A DNA stretch of 64,000 nucleotides from Bombyx mori (GCF_030269925.1 NC_085109.1:2108001-2172000); one strand, 5' to 3'. Positions 10,183 through 20,400 are shown, counted from the stretch's first letter. Made by a program: numbers and translations. The notes: generated by a model not told the origin, from the letters alone.

Positions 10183-10460
10183 TGACGGAAGGAAGATCTT
10201 CCACCGAGCGGGTGATATTTGCTCGGTAGACCGATGGTCCGAATGTTGTTTTTTTTATGATTGAAGGATTACTGGTGGCCCGGAGGCCTTTCCAGTTTCA
10301 CCAGGACAGGTGGGCGAGCAAAGGCTCAGCCAGGAGGGCGAATGTTGTTGTTCGGAACTTGTAATATGCAAGCTTATCCTGAAAATGTCGTAAGCGAGGT
10401 TCAGGCATTTGTAAAATATCTTGCGTTGTATGATGACTACCAACACAATAGCCTTAGTTA
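10183..10460. repeat. Unclassified repeat D, occupied by a LINE tail
   Basis: GGAAGATCTTCCACCGAGCG through CTCGGTAGACCGA, GGTCCGAATGTTG, then AAATGTCGTAAGCGAG and ATCTTGCGTTGT. The same order is seen at 54406-54580 without the 89-bp insert at 10251-10339. A small stem (CCGAGC with GCTCGG) is present in both copies. Class unknown. Confidence 0.65.
10251..10339 (-). mobile_element. 89-bp jockey 3'-tail insertion with TSD
   Basis: The sequence from the T run through ATGATTGAAGGATTACTGG to CTCAGCCAGGAGGGC matches the extreme 3' end of the intact jockey (23716 onward). It is flanked by the direct repeat GAATGTTGTT (10241-10250 and 10340-10349). It holds nothing but tail. Confidence 0.85.
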
Positions 10461-10615
10461 TTGGCGCGCCGGTAAGCGTCTTTACCAGATATGACCAACG
10501 GGTAGGTGAGCGTCCGCGTGATCTTCTCCCGTCAACCCGTCAACGAACCACCCATAGCCCATGCGATTTGGATATGAAAATGTAATTCAGATTTTCTCTA
10601 CGTCATCATCGCATT

Positions 10616-10790
10616 CTGTGTGCTCAGTGCGAGTTTTTAACGTTATCGATATTGTAAAAGTTAACTCGAATCTGTATGCAGTTGGAACAGCGCCTCTAGT
10701 GGCAAACGTAGGCAAACGTTCCAACTCCATACAAATTTGAGTTAACTTTTACGCTATCGAGAACGTGAAAAACTCGCACTAAGCACACTG
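10616..10790. repeat. 175-bp foldback element family B, copy 2
   Basis: Arms of about 70 bp pair with each other: GTTGGAACAG and TTAACTCGAATCTGTATG on the left, CAAACGTTCCAACTCCATAC and GAGTTAACTTTTACG on the right, with CGCCTCTAGTGGCAAACG in the loop. Ends are CTGTGTGCTCAGTGCGAG and the reverse of CAGTGTGCTTAGTGCGAG. There is no ORF. It resembles a foldback MITE; superfamily unassigned. Confidence 0.75.
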
Positions 10791-11375
10791 CTTACGATTC
10801 GCCCCAACGCCCAACAGACCGTAAACTGAGTCGTCTATGTTCAGCAAACATAAACATAGAATCGAATCAAACAAAAAACGTGTAATGGACACCGAACTTC
10901 CAAAGATATATCTAAAAATATTCGAACGTTGGAAAACAATTTTCTCGTTCGCCACACACATCTGTAGGTGCTTACATACATTGAATATTGCCGAGCGTAA
11001 AAAGTAACTACCTGAACAGATATCGGCTATTAAAATATCTGTTATTTTTTATTGTATCGCATATCCGTACCGATATTTCGATGACTAACGGGACTAGGTA
11101 TTAATAAATTTCACTTTCAGTTGTGTGTTTATGTTTTTTTTTTATATGTACCTACACTTGCATGCATGTTTTTTATAGGATCGAAATGTTCTTTTTAATT
11201 GATATTCGATACTGAATTAAACGTGTGGCTTTCTGAGGTAAAACAGCCAAAAATATTTCAAATATTCTGAATTATAACGCGTATCTTTCGAAATTTAAAC
11301 ATCAAATTCGCGATGAAATTTGTAATTGTGAAATTTAATTGAATTAACCGATAAGATAAGTAGTATTTACACTTC
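10791..11375. other. AT-rich spacer
   Basis: Nothing recognised. Confidence 0.4.
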
Positions 11376-11812
11376 GATAAGACTGGGCCTAATGATAATT
11401 GCCTTATCGTTGCCGCCGCTGACTACTTCCCAAATCCTGTTCACGCAGGAGCCAGCCACCGTCAACGCCCTAGACTCGTCCTTACGGATCAATCAGATTC
11501 AATAACTGTTGCAACCCCGGTAACCATACTCGTCGAACTCTTTACCGAGTTCGCAACCTAACCTAAAGATCAGACCGCTAAGTTTCTCGCCCAATCTTCT
11601 CAGCGGGTCGCAATTCCGATCCGGTAGTAGATTCATCCGCGAAGCAACTGCTCTTGAGTTGTTAGGTCTCCTTGGTAGGTGCTCGGGTAACTCTGTTTTT
11701 GCAAGCACCTATCTTGCTAGGGCTAGTGTTAGCAAGTCCTCTCTCTCAGGTTAAGCCAGTGAGCTCACCTTCCCGTCCCTCCTGGATACCTGGGAATAGG
11801 TAGGGGAAAAAA
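11376..11812 (+). mobile_element. Jockey-group LINE 3' remnant
   Basis: Read on plus it follows the sense strand of the intact jockey's ORF2 end and 3' UTR (GACTACTTCCC, CCGTCAACGCCCTAGAC, CTTCTCAGCGGGTCGC) and ends in GTGAGCTCACC and an A run near 11807. It is decayed, 5'-truncated and without an ORF. Confidence 0.7.
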
Positions 11813-12102
11813 GAGCACATTGAGCGCCTTTTGACTGTTGATGATTCCCCTTATATTGTTTTTAGAAACATAAAGTTTTTCGGTCAACAAAAAAATTATG
11901 GACGTATTCGTGGATACTTTCTTGTTCTTCTAGGAATCATAACAAAAACATTAATTTGTAGTTTATAAAAAAAATCTTATCTTTTACATTAGAACGAATT
12001 ATAATTTGGAATCTTTGTGATAGTCTTAAAGAAATATATCATGTATGTGTAAAAAATAAAAGATTAAAAAACTAGATGCTTAGTATAATTTTTAAGGATA
12101 AA

Positions 12103-12220
12103 CTTTTTTTTATTTCTTATGTGGGTGGACGAGCTCAGTGCCCATCTAATATTAAGTGGTTATTAGCGGAGCCCATAGACATCTACACCTTAAATACCGC
12201 CACCTACCTTGAGACAAGGT
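12103..12220 (-). mobile_element. Bm1-type SINE 3' fragment (diverged)
   Basis: A T run is followed by GTGGGTGGACGAGCTCAGTG and GAGCCCATAGACATCTAC, the reverse of the Bm1 tail. It is diverged and 5'-truncated. Confidence 0.65.
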
Positions 12221-12307
12221 TTGGTCCAATTTTGATAGACGATTCTGAATATTTAAAACAATACAACGCAACCTACTTATTTAATCTTTTTTCAGAATTT
12301 CTTTTGA

Positions 12308-12722
12308 CTAGTGGTCCCGCAGTAGTCGAAATTCGACTATAATTAATGGGAATTGTAAGTTTGTACATTATTATGATTGTATTTTATACTTCTATAATCA
12401 CAAATTTCACCAAGACTACACTATAAAAAATATTAACAAAGACAAACAATATTTAATCTATTCTCAATTTGGCAACAGACGTCAAGAACAAAAGTTTGAC
12501 AATAAATAGTATGCATGCGTGTGTGCGTCAAATACATGGTATGTAGTGTGTGTAATGTTTTCTTTATTGATTTGATGCATCTTTTATGCATTATTTAAAA
12601 AATATATTAGTATTGTGCACTTCTTCTCTATATTCTCTATAAGTGTGGAAAATTTCATACTCCTCCGTCCGCACAATTTTCGTAAAAAGGAATACAAAGT
12701 TTTCGCTTCACTTATATATAGA
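12308..12722 (-). mobile_element. Helitron-like element family C, best copy
   Basis: On minus it starts TCTATATATAAGTG and ends with the near-palindrome AGTCGAATTTCGACT, about ten bases, then CTAG. Host bases are A before TC and T after CTAG, the A^T target used by Helitrons. It is 415 bp long and has no ORF, hence non-autonomous. Copies: 6909-7340, 37712-38154, 62256-62660, all in the same orientation. Confidence 0.65.
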
Positions 12723-13060
12723 TAAAAACGATTGTCTTAAAGAGAGCCTGACTGCTTTTTAATGCTATGTTGAATGTTGGTGTGCAATAAATTATACTCA
12801 TTCTTTCTCTCTGTCAGTAACTATGTGTTACTAAAAAAATCGTAATTTGATACACTAAGTACTCGATTGAATTTTTCAGACGCTTAAGAACGAGACCGCT
12901 ATATCCGTTCTTTGTAAATTTTTGGTAAACAACATTTATTGCCACTTAATTAGTTAATTTTAATCGGAATTACGCAATTATATCTTATTGGGACAAGGTT
13001 TTTTGACAATAAAACCGAGATAATCTGAAGGTTGCTCTGTGTATAGATTTATTTATTAAT
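12723..13060. other. AT-rich spacer
   Basis: Nothing recognised. Confidence 0.4.
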
Positions 13061-13283
13061 ATTGCTTAAATGGATAGACGGGCTCGTGGCCTACGTGTTG
13101 TTAATTGATTAAAGGAGTCCATAGACATCAACAACGTACATGTGGCATGAGTTCTAAAGTGTCAGTTTTATAATACAACGTTTGCTCCACCCTTAAAGCC
13201 GAAGCGCAATAATGCTTCACGGCAAAAATAGGCAGGGTGGTGGTACCTACCCGTGCGGACTCACAAGACGTCCTACCACCAGT
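13061..13283 (-). mobile_element. Bm1-type SINE, body and tail (diverged)
   Basis: It starts ATTGCTTAAATGGATAGACG and ends CCTACCACCAG. It matches the body of Bm1 in reverse but with many substitutions, so it is an old copy. Confidence 0.75.
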
Positions 13284-13470
13284 TGACAGGACTCCCTATC
13301 ACTAGTATGGTTGCAATTACCGTACAATACTACTGCTTACCATATAGTAAGTAGTATAATCATAGAGTTATGGACCATATAAATGTTAATGTAACCCCTA
13401 GCGACCTCGAGATATGGTTTTGAAGTGTTAATAGCATAATAGCTGCTCCATGACCAAAAAATAAAAATAT

Positions 13471-13476
13471 AAAAAA
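13471..13476 (-). terminator. Pol III terminator of tRNA-Phe
   Basis: Six A on plus (six T on the sense strand) lie 3 bp past the tRNA 3' end, the usual Pol III stop signal. Confidence 0.8.
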
Positions 13477-13479
13477 GGC

Positions 13480-13552
13480 TGCCGAAACCCGGGATTGAAC
13501 CGGGGACCTTTAGATCTTCAGTCTAACGCTCTCCCAACTGAGCTATTTCGGC
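13480..13552 (-). tRNA. tRNA-Phe (GAA)
   Basis: A complete 73-nt cloverleaf is read on the minus strand. The acceptor stem is GCCGAAA with TTTCGGC, discriminator A. The D stem is GCTC with GAGC, containing the A box. The anticodon stem is TTAGA with TCTAA, loop CTGAAGA with anticodon GAA. The variable loop is AGGTC, and the T stem is CCCGG with CCGGG around loop TTCAATC (B box GGTTCAATCC). There is no intron, no CCA is encoded and all stems pair perfectly. Nothing ties it to a repeat here: flanks are unique and a T-run terminator follows, so it is a real gene and not a SINE head. It decodes UUC/UUU in cytosolic translation. Confidence 0.96.
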
Positions 13553-14254
13553 GACAAACATCAATCTGAATTTAGTGATAATATAATATGTGTATCACAA
13601 CTTTTCTTAATAATATTAATATTAACAGTAACTTTCACCTCTCGTTATAGAGTGATAAAGCATTGTAGTCGTAGCCTATGCTTTCCTTCAAGCTGGAACA
13701 AAGGACTAATCTATAAAGAAAGAGACGGGACTGTCATGTTTGGTGTTTAAAAAAAAACTAACATAAAACTCTTTGCCATCGGTTAAGCTATAAAAAAATA
13801 GCCTTTTGTTAAAGTTTACTACACACATTCGCAAACGTCAGGCCGCGTGTAACATTGTCAAGGCGAGTCTTGCTCCGTCATCGAGTGCACTCGAATTTTT
13901 CATGAGCAATTACTTAAATACGTAGCGTGTATGGATATATTTTTTATGCCATTTACATGTTTGTTCTCATTGTACTAATTTAGAGAGGTATGAGAGAAAA
14001 TTGAACTGCGTATCCGAAAAAAGGCATAAGCTCAGCCATGTTTGTATATTAGGCATGTTTACAAATACGAGGACCACAACAAAGGAATTATATTTCACCG
14101 TGTGGGCGGATTGGATCGGTGATTTTCTGGAGAAGCTATTTCGGCTTCACGGGTGGGAGAGAAATTTGCTAAATCGCTAAGTCTACCAGATAACAAGCTG
14201 CAAATCGAACGTGGATTCCCGTTTAATGGTAGGATACTCGACTATCAGTTTACG
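13553..14254. other. Spacer upstream of the tRNA gene
   Basis: No gene or repeat identified. Confidence 0.4.
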
Positions 14255-14262
14255 TCTTAGGA

Positions 14263-14465
14263 CAACCTTTCCCAAAGTGGGCGATAACGCCCCCTTGTGG
14301 GCGCTGCAGGCCAAAAGGGGGGCGGCAATTTGTGATTTCATCTAGGAGGACTCTTGGATACCGAATGAGCTATAGTGGTTTTTAAGTAGGTTAAAAAAAG
14401 GGGGCGATAAAAAATAATTTATTCTCAAAATGGGCAGTACCCAAAAATAAGTTTGGGAGCCCCTG
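14263..14465 (-). mobile_element. hAT-type MITE with perfect 8-bp TSD
   Basis: It is 203 bp long, flanked by TCTTAGGA at 14255-14262 and 14466-14473. On minus the 5' end is CAGGGGCTCCCAAAC, a canonical hAT terminus; the other end reads CAACCTTTCCCAAAG on plus. The interior has subterminal GTGGGCG and GGGGGCG blocks. No ORF, so it is non-autonomous. TSD length and termini agree on the hAT superfamily. Confidence 0.88.
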
Positions 14466-14473
14466 TCTTAGGA

Positions 14474-15004
14474 TGAACAAGGATATTCCCGATATGTCCC
14501 TGTATTAAAGTTACCCGCCGAATGTTGGACTTTGATTAAGTCAGTTTTGCCCAAAGAGCTCGCCCATCAACCAAGGCGGAGCCAGAATTGGTTCTCCAGG
14601 GTACTGGAAGGTAGGTAGACAAAAAAGCTACAATAAGAAGCAATACGGAGATTAATCCAAACATTATTTATCAATGTTGTTAATTATGCATCGTCTAGTT
14701 CAACTCTTATATTTTTTTGTGAGCACTCAATAAAATTAACCCTTCTTTGAGTCGAGAAAGTTCTTGATAAAAAGAAATTTGAACGAACGGCTAAAGTTTC
14801 CCTTCAAATTTTAATATATTCAGCGCGTTCCGCGCCGAAGTTTGTTGTTTCTGGTAAAATTCTAAGGCGAACGCTTAAAGATTTTGAAAGTTGACAACAA
14901 GAATTTAAATTTAAATCTAAATTATTGTCTGTTATCTTCAGTTAAAAATGTGATTGAAAATAATCGATTTAGTTTTTAATTAGTTGTACCAATTTTTGTT
15001 GTGA
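14474..15004. other. Spacer, nothing recognised
   Basis: No gene or repeat identified. Confidence 0.4.
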
Positions 15005-15525
15005 TTGAGCTCACGGGGCTCTTAACCTGAGACGACTTCCTAACACAAGCCCCAGTAAGAGAAGTGTTTACTGAATCCACTACCGGATCAGAATCGCGAC
15101 CCACCGAGAAGATCCGGCGAAAAACTCAGTGGGCTGTGTCTATAGGTTAATTTACTCGTCGAGCCCTTCGTCACAAGCAACGGGTTCGGCGAGGACGGTG
15201 ACTGATGCTTGAGGTACCTAAAGCACCGTTAAAGGATTGAGAGGATCCGTAATGAGCCCTAAAGGCTACGTCGACTGTTTATTATTCGGTCCACTTAATC
15301 GGGTATGTAATTTCGGGCGGGCACGACAAGAGGGTTTTCGTGTCGTGCCGCTTTGTCGAAGTGGCGCAATGATGCCGACTGTACAAATTTACTAACTGAG
15401 TCAAGCTCCAGGTCATCATGGAAATCCACATTCCTTTGGGACCATGGTGCTCTGACGGCTATCCTGCAAAAACGAAATTGAATGACTTGAAGGGGCTTCA
15501 AGTTAGTGCGGGCCGCGTGAGTTGT
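15005..15525 (-). mobile_element. Jockey-group LINE 3' remnant with ORF2 end
   Basis: The minus strand (15295-15501) encodes QFRFCRIAVRAPW then RNVDFHDDLELDSVSKF, aligning with the ORF2 C-terminus of the intact jockey (SRFCRLAVGAPW and RNVDLHDDLGLESIRKY). The rest is 3' UTR down to GTGAGCTCACGG-type sequence near 15010. It is related to, but distinct from, the intact family. Confidence 0.75.
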
Positions 15526-16125
15526 TCTCTTAAATATTAAGTGTATCTATGAATTGTTAGAATCTTAGAATTCTGAAATTAACGAATAAATAAAGAACGG
15601 TACAGATTAAATTGACTGAAAAATCAATGCCTTATTTGACGTTTTGTACAGTTTGAAGTTTGACAAGCGACTATTGCATTTGTCAAAGTCACAAGTGTAT
15701 ATTATCTATGGTCACAGTTTTTGATGGCGCGCGATGTGTGTAATAATGCTGTTGAAGACGATAACCCAAAACATACATATGTTTTGCTGGCAGTTTCCTT
15801 GGCGTATTTGTACAAATATTGACCGGTCGCCAAATCAGCGTCGGGCCACGGATGCTTTTCTCGGCATCGTTATTAATATTCGCGTAGTTGACCGTTCGGG
15901 GCCCCGACGAGGGTCGGCTATCAAAATTTAACTGCCCATAAACAGCAACTGCGCTCAATGAACTTCAGTTAACGCTTTCTGAATCCATGCTAGAGTTGTT
16001 CCCGAAATCGATTAGGGGAATTGATTGAGATATATTGCGATTATTATGATCGTTATAACGTTTTAACGTAATAGAAAAGCGTGCTTTTTTATCCTTCGTT
16101 TTCTATTAATACGAGTTACCGTTAT
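15526..16125. other. Spacer, no supported gene
   Basis: Overlapping open frames on both strands around 15689-15958 are moderately GC-rich, but neither shows a recognisable domain. I see no splice-supported exon and do not call a gene. Confidence 0.4.
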
Positions 16126-16129
16126 AACA

Positions 16130-16375
16130 TGACCGACTCGGTGGTCCAGTAGGTAATGCCCCACTATGACATGTCCTTCTTCAAACGAGGCTTGTGGAGA
16201 GCATTAAGCGGTAGGCAGCGGCTTGGCTCTGCCCCTGGAATTGCTGAAGTCCATGGGCGACGGTAACCACTCACCATCAGGTGGGCCGTATGCTCGTCTA
16301 CCTACAAGGGCAATAAAAAAAAAAGACTGTTGCACCTAGGGTCGTGGGTTCGATTCCCATATCGGGCAAACATTA
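16130..16375 (+). mobile_element. tRNA-derived SINE split by a LINE fragment
   Basis: The left part (16134-16152) has an A-box-like CGGTGGTCCAGTAGGTAATG. The right part (from 16324) has GTGGGTTCGATTCCC, a B box, then CATATCGGGCAAAC. Joined, these would form one tRNA-like head, with the CR1-like piece 16153-16322 sitting between the two Pol III boxes. A tail of unknown extent follows. Confidence 0.65.
16153..16322 (+). mobile_element. CR1-like LINE 3' fragment
   Basis: It starts CTATGACATGTCCTTCTTC and encodes the last residues of the CR1-like ORF (MSFFKRGLWRALSGRQRLGS). It ends GGGCAATAAAAAAAA and is inserted in the tRNA-like SINE head, with no clear TSD. Confidence 0.85.
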
Positions 16376-17224
16376 TGTGATGAATAGGTTTGTTTGCTCT
16401 CTGTCTGGGTGTTTATAATCTATATATGTATATATTTAAACGTATATACCTAAGTATGTTTGTCAACCTATAGTACATATAACACAGGGAATCCTAAACT
16501 TTGACTGGATGACCGTGCGTGATTTGTTGCCAGTCATTAATATATATTTTTAATACAGAGAAAGAAGTTAATGTTATATTTTAACAAAATATCAAATATC
16601 TCGTCGGCGCAATTCACTTCGATTTTCAGAATTTCAAATAAAATCATATTAATGTTTCCAGTCGTAAACAAAGCGTTCCGAATATGGACATTATTACTTC
16701 ATATTGGAATCGAACGCAGCTGTTTCATGCGCCATATTGGTTTCATATCAGTGTTTTTAAGTTTGAATTCACAATTTTTTTCATTTCTCTTATTGCGGTA
16801 GTTCCAATGAAATATGTTTTTCCGTTGACCTATATTGGTTCGTTAATTTGTTTGATGACTATAATATTTATTATTTAGTGTTTTCCATTTCAAGGTTCGT
16901 GTGTATGTGAGTTTCTTTATTCCACCATATCTTTTAAATGGTATCCTTTGAGTTCTTACATCATCCCCAGTGAGACTATGTTCTTTGGCAAGACGTTCAC
17001 TTTTTTTAACAATTTCTTTTATTATTAAGAAGATTATTTTTTGACAGGGCCACGAGAAATGGTCTGCGTGTCATCTCTTTTTGGACATCAATCCAAAATT
17101 ATTATGGTCGTTTTACTAAATATAGACATAGATAGTTTGTAGTATCTATCATCAAATGAATGAGATCCAATTGAAGTCTAAATCTTATTAGCGGCTATTA
17201 CAAGAAATCTTGGATATGGTAACG
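16376..17224. other. AT-rich spacer / SINE tail
   Basis: The start may be the tail of the split SINE. The two overlapping hydrophobic open frames at 16571-16878 are AT-driven and not called. Confidence 0.4.
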
Positions 17225-17640
17225 GTATGTGGTCAGACTGTGGAATTCTCTGCCGGCTGACATCCGAGTTTGCAAGTCTGTTTCTGTTTTTAAATACAAG
17301 GTCAAACAATGTTATCTCTCATCAACCGAATGATCATGGTTCTATACTCTTCGTATATACGAGTGTTACTGTGTTACTTATAATATTTTGTATTCAAGTT
17401 TAACAATATTTGCTATGTGTATGTGCATTACTATAATTCTCATGTTGTATTTGTTATTTTATTTATGTGTTATTTGTTCTACACACATTCATCACTTTTT
17501 ATTATTATTCTCATTATCCTGTCGCAGGTCTGCTGGAAGAGATTTCTTAAAGAAATAAGCAGTGCCTTTGTACATAATTTTCCTATTACTCTGTACTATG
17601 TCTTCTTTTCTGTGTGTACATAAATAAAAATAAATAAATA
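17225..17640 (+). mobile_element. LINE reverse-transcriptase C-terminal remnant
   Basis: The plus strand encodes RLWNSLPADIRVCKSVSVFK, the typical W-N-x-LP-x-x-(I/V)-R end of CR1/L2-type elements. It is followed by a frameless 3' region and ends in a tandem AAATAAATAAATA-like tail near 17620-17640. Confidence 0.65.
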
Positions 17641-18181
17641 ACTCTGGACAATATTCGGAACGTCGCCTGAAGTCACCTCCGTTGATACAGATACCGACAG
17701 ATCAACTTTTTAATAATATCGACCCAGATGTCATGATTCATTTCGCAACGTAAACACGATCAAAATAAATCATCTTGAAACTTAAGTAACGGGTGTAAAC
17801 GCCGTCTCTATTACGTGGCCGAGGGACAAATCCCTTAGAATCCCGGTGCTTAGGGAAACCCTTTTCAATTTCACCTGTTTATTTGCAATTTACTAAAAGG
17901 CCCCACACTCAAGGGATTGGATGTTTCCCGCAAATTTTACTTCGTTCAATCGATTTCATTTACTAACGTGTAAATTGAAATTCCGGAGCTGGCTCCTTCG
18001 AGTATCGCGTACCGAAATTGAGATCAACATCTCAGTGCTGGGAGGACTCAGCGTGAGGCAACGTTTATCTGTGACTGTTCGAAAGTGAACTTATAAATTA
18101 TTCGGTTAATTCTCGCGAAGAACCCTTAGGGTACAAGGTAAGGTATAAGTATTTCGCATCAGGATATTGGCCTGAAAAAGA
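17641..18181. other. Spacer, nothing recognised
   Basis: No gene or repeat identified. Confidence 0.4.
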
Positions 18182-18365
18182 TTTTTAATTGCTTAGACGG
18201 ATGAACTAGCTTACGGCCCACTCAGTATTAAACAGTTGTCCGATTCCATGGGTATCGTATTGTGAATGCCGCATTCACCTTGAGACATGACATGATTAAC
18301 GACTGTCTCAGCCTCCAAACTGAAATGCAGGGCGGCTGCGCCACAGAAATGGCCGTGATGCCCTA
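18182..18365 (-). mobile_element. Highly diverged Bm1-like fragment
   Basis: It shows ATTGCTTAGACGGATGAAC and CTTACGGCCCACTCAGTATT in the order expected of a reversed Bm1 tail, with heavy substitution. Confidence 0.45.
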
Positions 18366-19355
18366 CACTACGCATTGTTAGTAAATGCCGGATAGCTATC
18401 GCAGTACACTAGTTTAATACCCAGATAATGCTGCTGCCCACTCTCTGGTGAACCCCTTAATCGCCTATTATGGCACACACAGGAAGAGATGGGGTGGAGC
18501 AATTTTATGCTGGCTGCCTTATGGCGATAAATTTCGGCAATCCAACACACCGGGTGGGCGTTTAGTTCTTTTAATAGTCATAATAGAGGAATAAATAGTG
18601 GATGGGACAGTATCTATTAGTGACAAATAAATCAATACCGATTTTTGTATTTCCAAAAAAATCCAATGATCCGAATCCGAAGATTTTGCTAACAGAAAGC
18701 TATATTCTGATTAGTAAATCTTGGACTAATGATGAATTATTACAATCGATAACGGAGAAGACATTTTCATTATAAGGAAATTGGAGTGGCAGGTGGCGAA
18801 TTAACGCCATTGTAATAAATTGCTAACCAGGCATTTCCAATAAAGAGAGCTTAGAGCTCGGAGCGCTGTCGTAAACGCCTAATTATGAGCTTTTAGAATT
18901 TACGTTAAATAAATAATTATTACATTAAATATATTTCAGAAACAAATTATTATTAAAGTGGAGTCAAATGGCTTTAACGTTTGTATCAGATTATGTCTTT
19001 TACTTGTTTGTAATATTTATTCTCTTTGAATTTTATTTTGACATAACTAAAAAGTCTACAATAGTAATTAAGCACTGATAATAACGATAATTCTTCATAT
19101 AGATACATATCAGGAAATATCATATCAATCATCGCATAATATACTTTTCAAATATTGTCACCTAAAACACCACATGTAAAATGTAGCTAATCAATTCGAG
19201 ATTTTACGAGCGGAATCGAAAGAAACGGATACAGTTCAAACGTAAACATAATCTCTTTGACGTAAACAAGAATAGACCCACGCGAACTCAATGGACAACT
19301 AAAAATATACAAATCTCCTTGCGCACCGCGACTGGCCGGCCGCAACGTCGACGCT
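18366..19355. other. Intergenic, upstream of the Tom40-like gene
   Basis: AT-rich, ending in a GC-rich patch (19320-19355) just before the gene. No repeat recognised. Confidence 0.4.
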
Positions 19356-19395
19356 GTTTAAAAATAACAAAGTAACACACCGGTCAATGACGTCT
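19356..19395 (+). promoter_or_regulatory. Putative promoter of the Tom40-like gene
   Basis: A TATA-like TTTAAAAATA (19358-19367) lies 67 bp before the ATG, and a CRE-like TGACGTC (19388-19394) lies about 40 bp before it. A CG-rich patch precedes them. Assignment is by position only; no start site is visible. Confidence 0.3.
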
Positions 19396-19434
19396 GTCCT
19401 GTTATTGAAGAAATAGCAGCACAATCAAACAACA

Positions 19435-20400
19435 ATGGACATAAACGAGGACATAATCAGAGAGGAAGTGAGCAGCTTCGTGTCCAGTCTACAACGACTG
19501 CTGCCCAAGAAAAAGGAAATCATAGTTATACAGCCGCAGAAAGTAAGATTGACAAGGCTAAACGATGTTCATTATGAGGCGAAAAACGTGTTTCCAAAGT
19601 GCTTTATCGGTGCTAAGCTGGTTGTTTTGAGAGACGTACTGGACAAAGTCAAATTAATTCAACAATACAATTACGGTAAACCAAAAGATTCATATAGAAC
19701 TTTCGGACATTTGATACATCAGGAAACGGAGCCTAAGCATGTCGATGATGGCTTAGTGATCGACTCCGCTGGCAGCGCGACAGCGACGTACAAAGAGGTC
19801 ATCGAGGGGTCATACGAAATGCGTTTGACATCGCGGATCAAAGATTTGGTGTCCTCGGAAACCGAAATAGTGTTTGATAAGGAAAACGAGAAGTCAGTCG
19901 GTACGGTCTCGTGTACAATGAGAGACGTTGACCCGACCAGTCTTAAATTCATAACGCAATGGATGTATAAAGTTCATTCCGATGTTTATGTTGGCACAGA
20001 AGTTGGGATAAGGCCTTTAGCGTTCCCCGCGGCGCCTGATTACTCATTGAGCGTTCGATATGAAAAGCCTTCTTTCGCATTATCGTCGACGATCAGCAAG
20101 ATTGGTTTCCAAGCTTGTTTATACAAGAAATTCGCTCCGGATTTAGCGATTGCCTCGATTCTTAGTGAGGACGGCCGCGGTGTTCCCGTGTCTGTCGGGC
20201 TGGCGTTGCATAAAAATTTCGGGAGTGACACCGATTTGAAGGTGTTTGTAGATTCGCAGCGCTGCGGGGGATTTACGCTTCAGAAAGATGTCCATTTCCG
20301 CGAGAACCGTGAGACCCGGGTCCTCCGGATCATAGCCAGTACCCTCATAGACAAGCAGAGGAGGGTGCGATTCGGTTTTGGTTTTAATCTTGACTTTTGA
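19435..20400 (+). CDS. Tom40-family protein, intronless and divergent
   Basis: A 321-residue single-exon protein of the eukaryotic porin (Porin_3) superfamily. Family role: Tom40 is the beta-barrel channel of the TOM complex, importing precursors across the mitochondrial outer membrane. Seen: residues about 44-60 (DVHYEAKNVFPKCFIGAKL) align with the conserved start of the Tom40 barrel; the middle YSLSVRYEKPSFALS and GFQACLYKKFAPDL follow the late barrel strands; the end, FVDSQRCGGFTLQKDV then VRFGFGFNLDF, matches the last strands and the C-terminal beta-signal. An N-terminal segment of about 40 residues with K/R-rich PKKKE replaces the usual Pro-rich tail. The first ATG has a good context (CAACAATGG). 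There is no intron, unlike a typical parental gene, which suggests a retrocopy or lineage-specific paralogue, perhaps germline-biased; that part is inference. VDAC is the alternative family but fits the ends less well. Confidence 0.82.
   Translation: MDINEDIIREEVSSFVSSLQRLLPKKKEIIVIQPQKVRLTRLNDVHYEAKNVFPKCFIGAKLVVLRDVLDKVKLIQQYNYGKPKDSYRTFGHLIHQETEPKHVDDGLVIDSAGSATATYKEVIEGSYEMRLTSRIKDLVSSETEIVFDKENEKSVGTVSCTMRDVDPTSLKFITQWMYKVHSDVYVGTEVGIRPLAFPAAPDYSLSVRYEKPSFALSSTISKIGFQACLYKKFAPDLAIASILSEDGRGVPVSVGLALHKNFGSDTDLKVFVDSQRCGGFTLQKDVHFRENRETRVLRIIASTLIDKQRRVRFGFGFNLDF

Noticed and set aside
15689..15958. 89-codon minus frame in moderately GC-rich sequence
   Set aside because: No recognisable family and an overlapping plus frame of similar length; could be a decayed element, not enough for a gene call.
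16571..16878. Two overlapping hydrophobic plus-strand frames
   Set aside because: AT-rich codons produce Ile/Phe/Leu runs; no signal or domain pattern that holds together.
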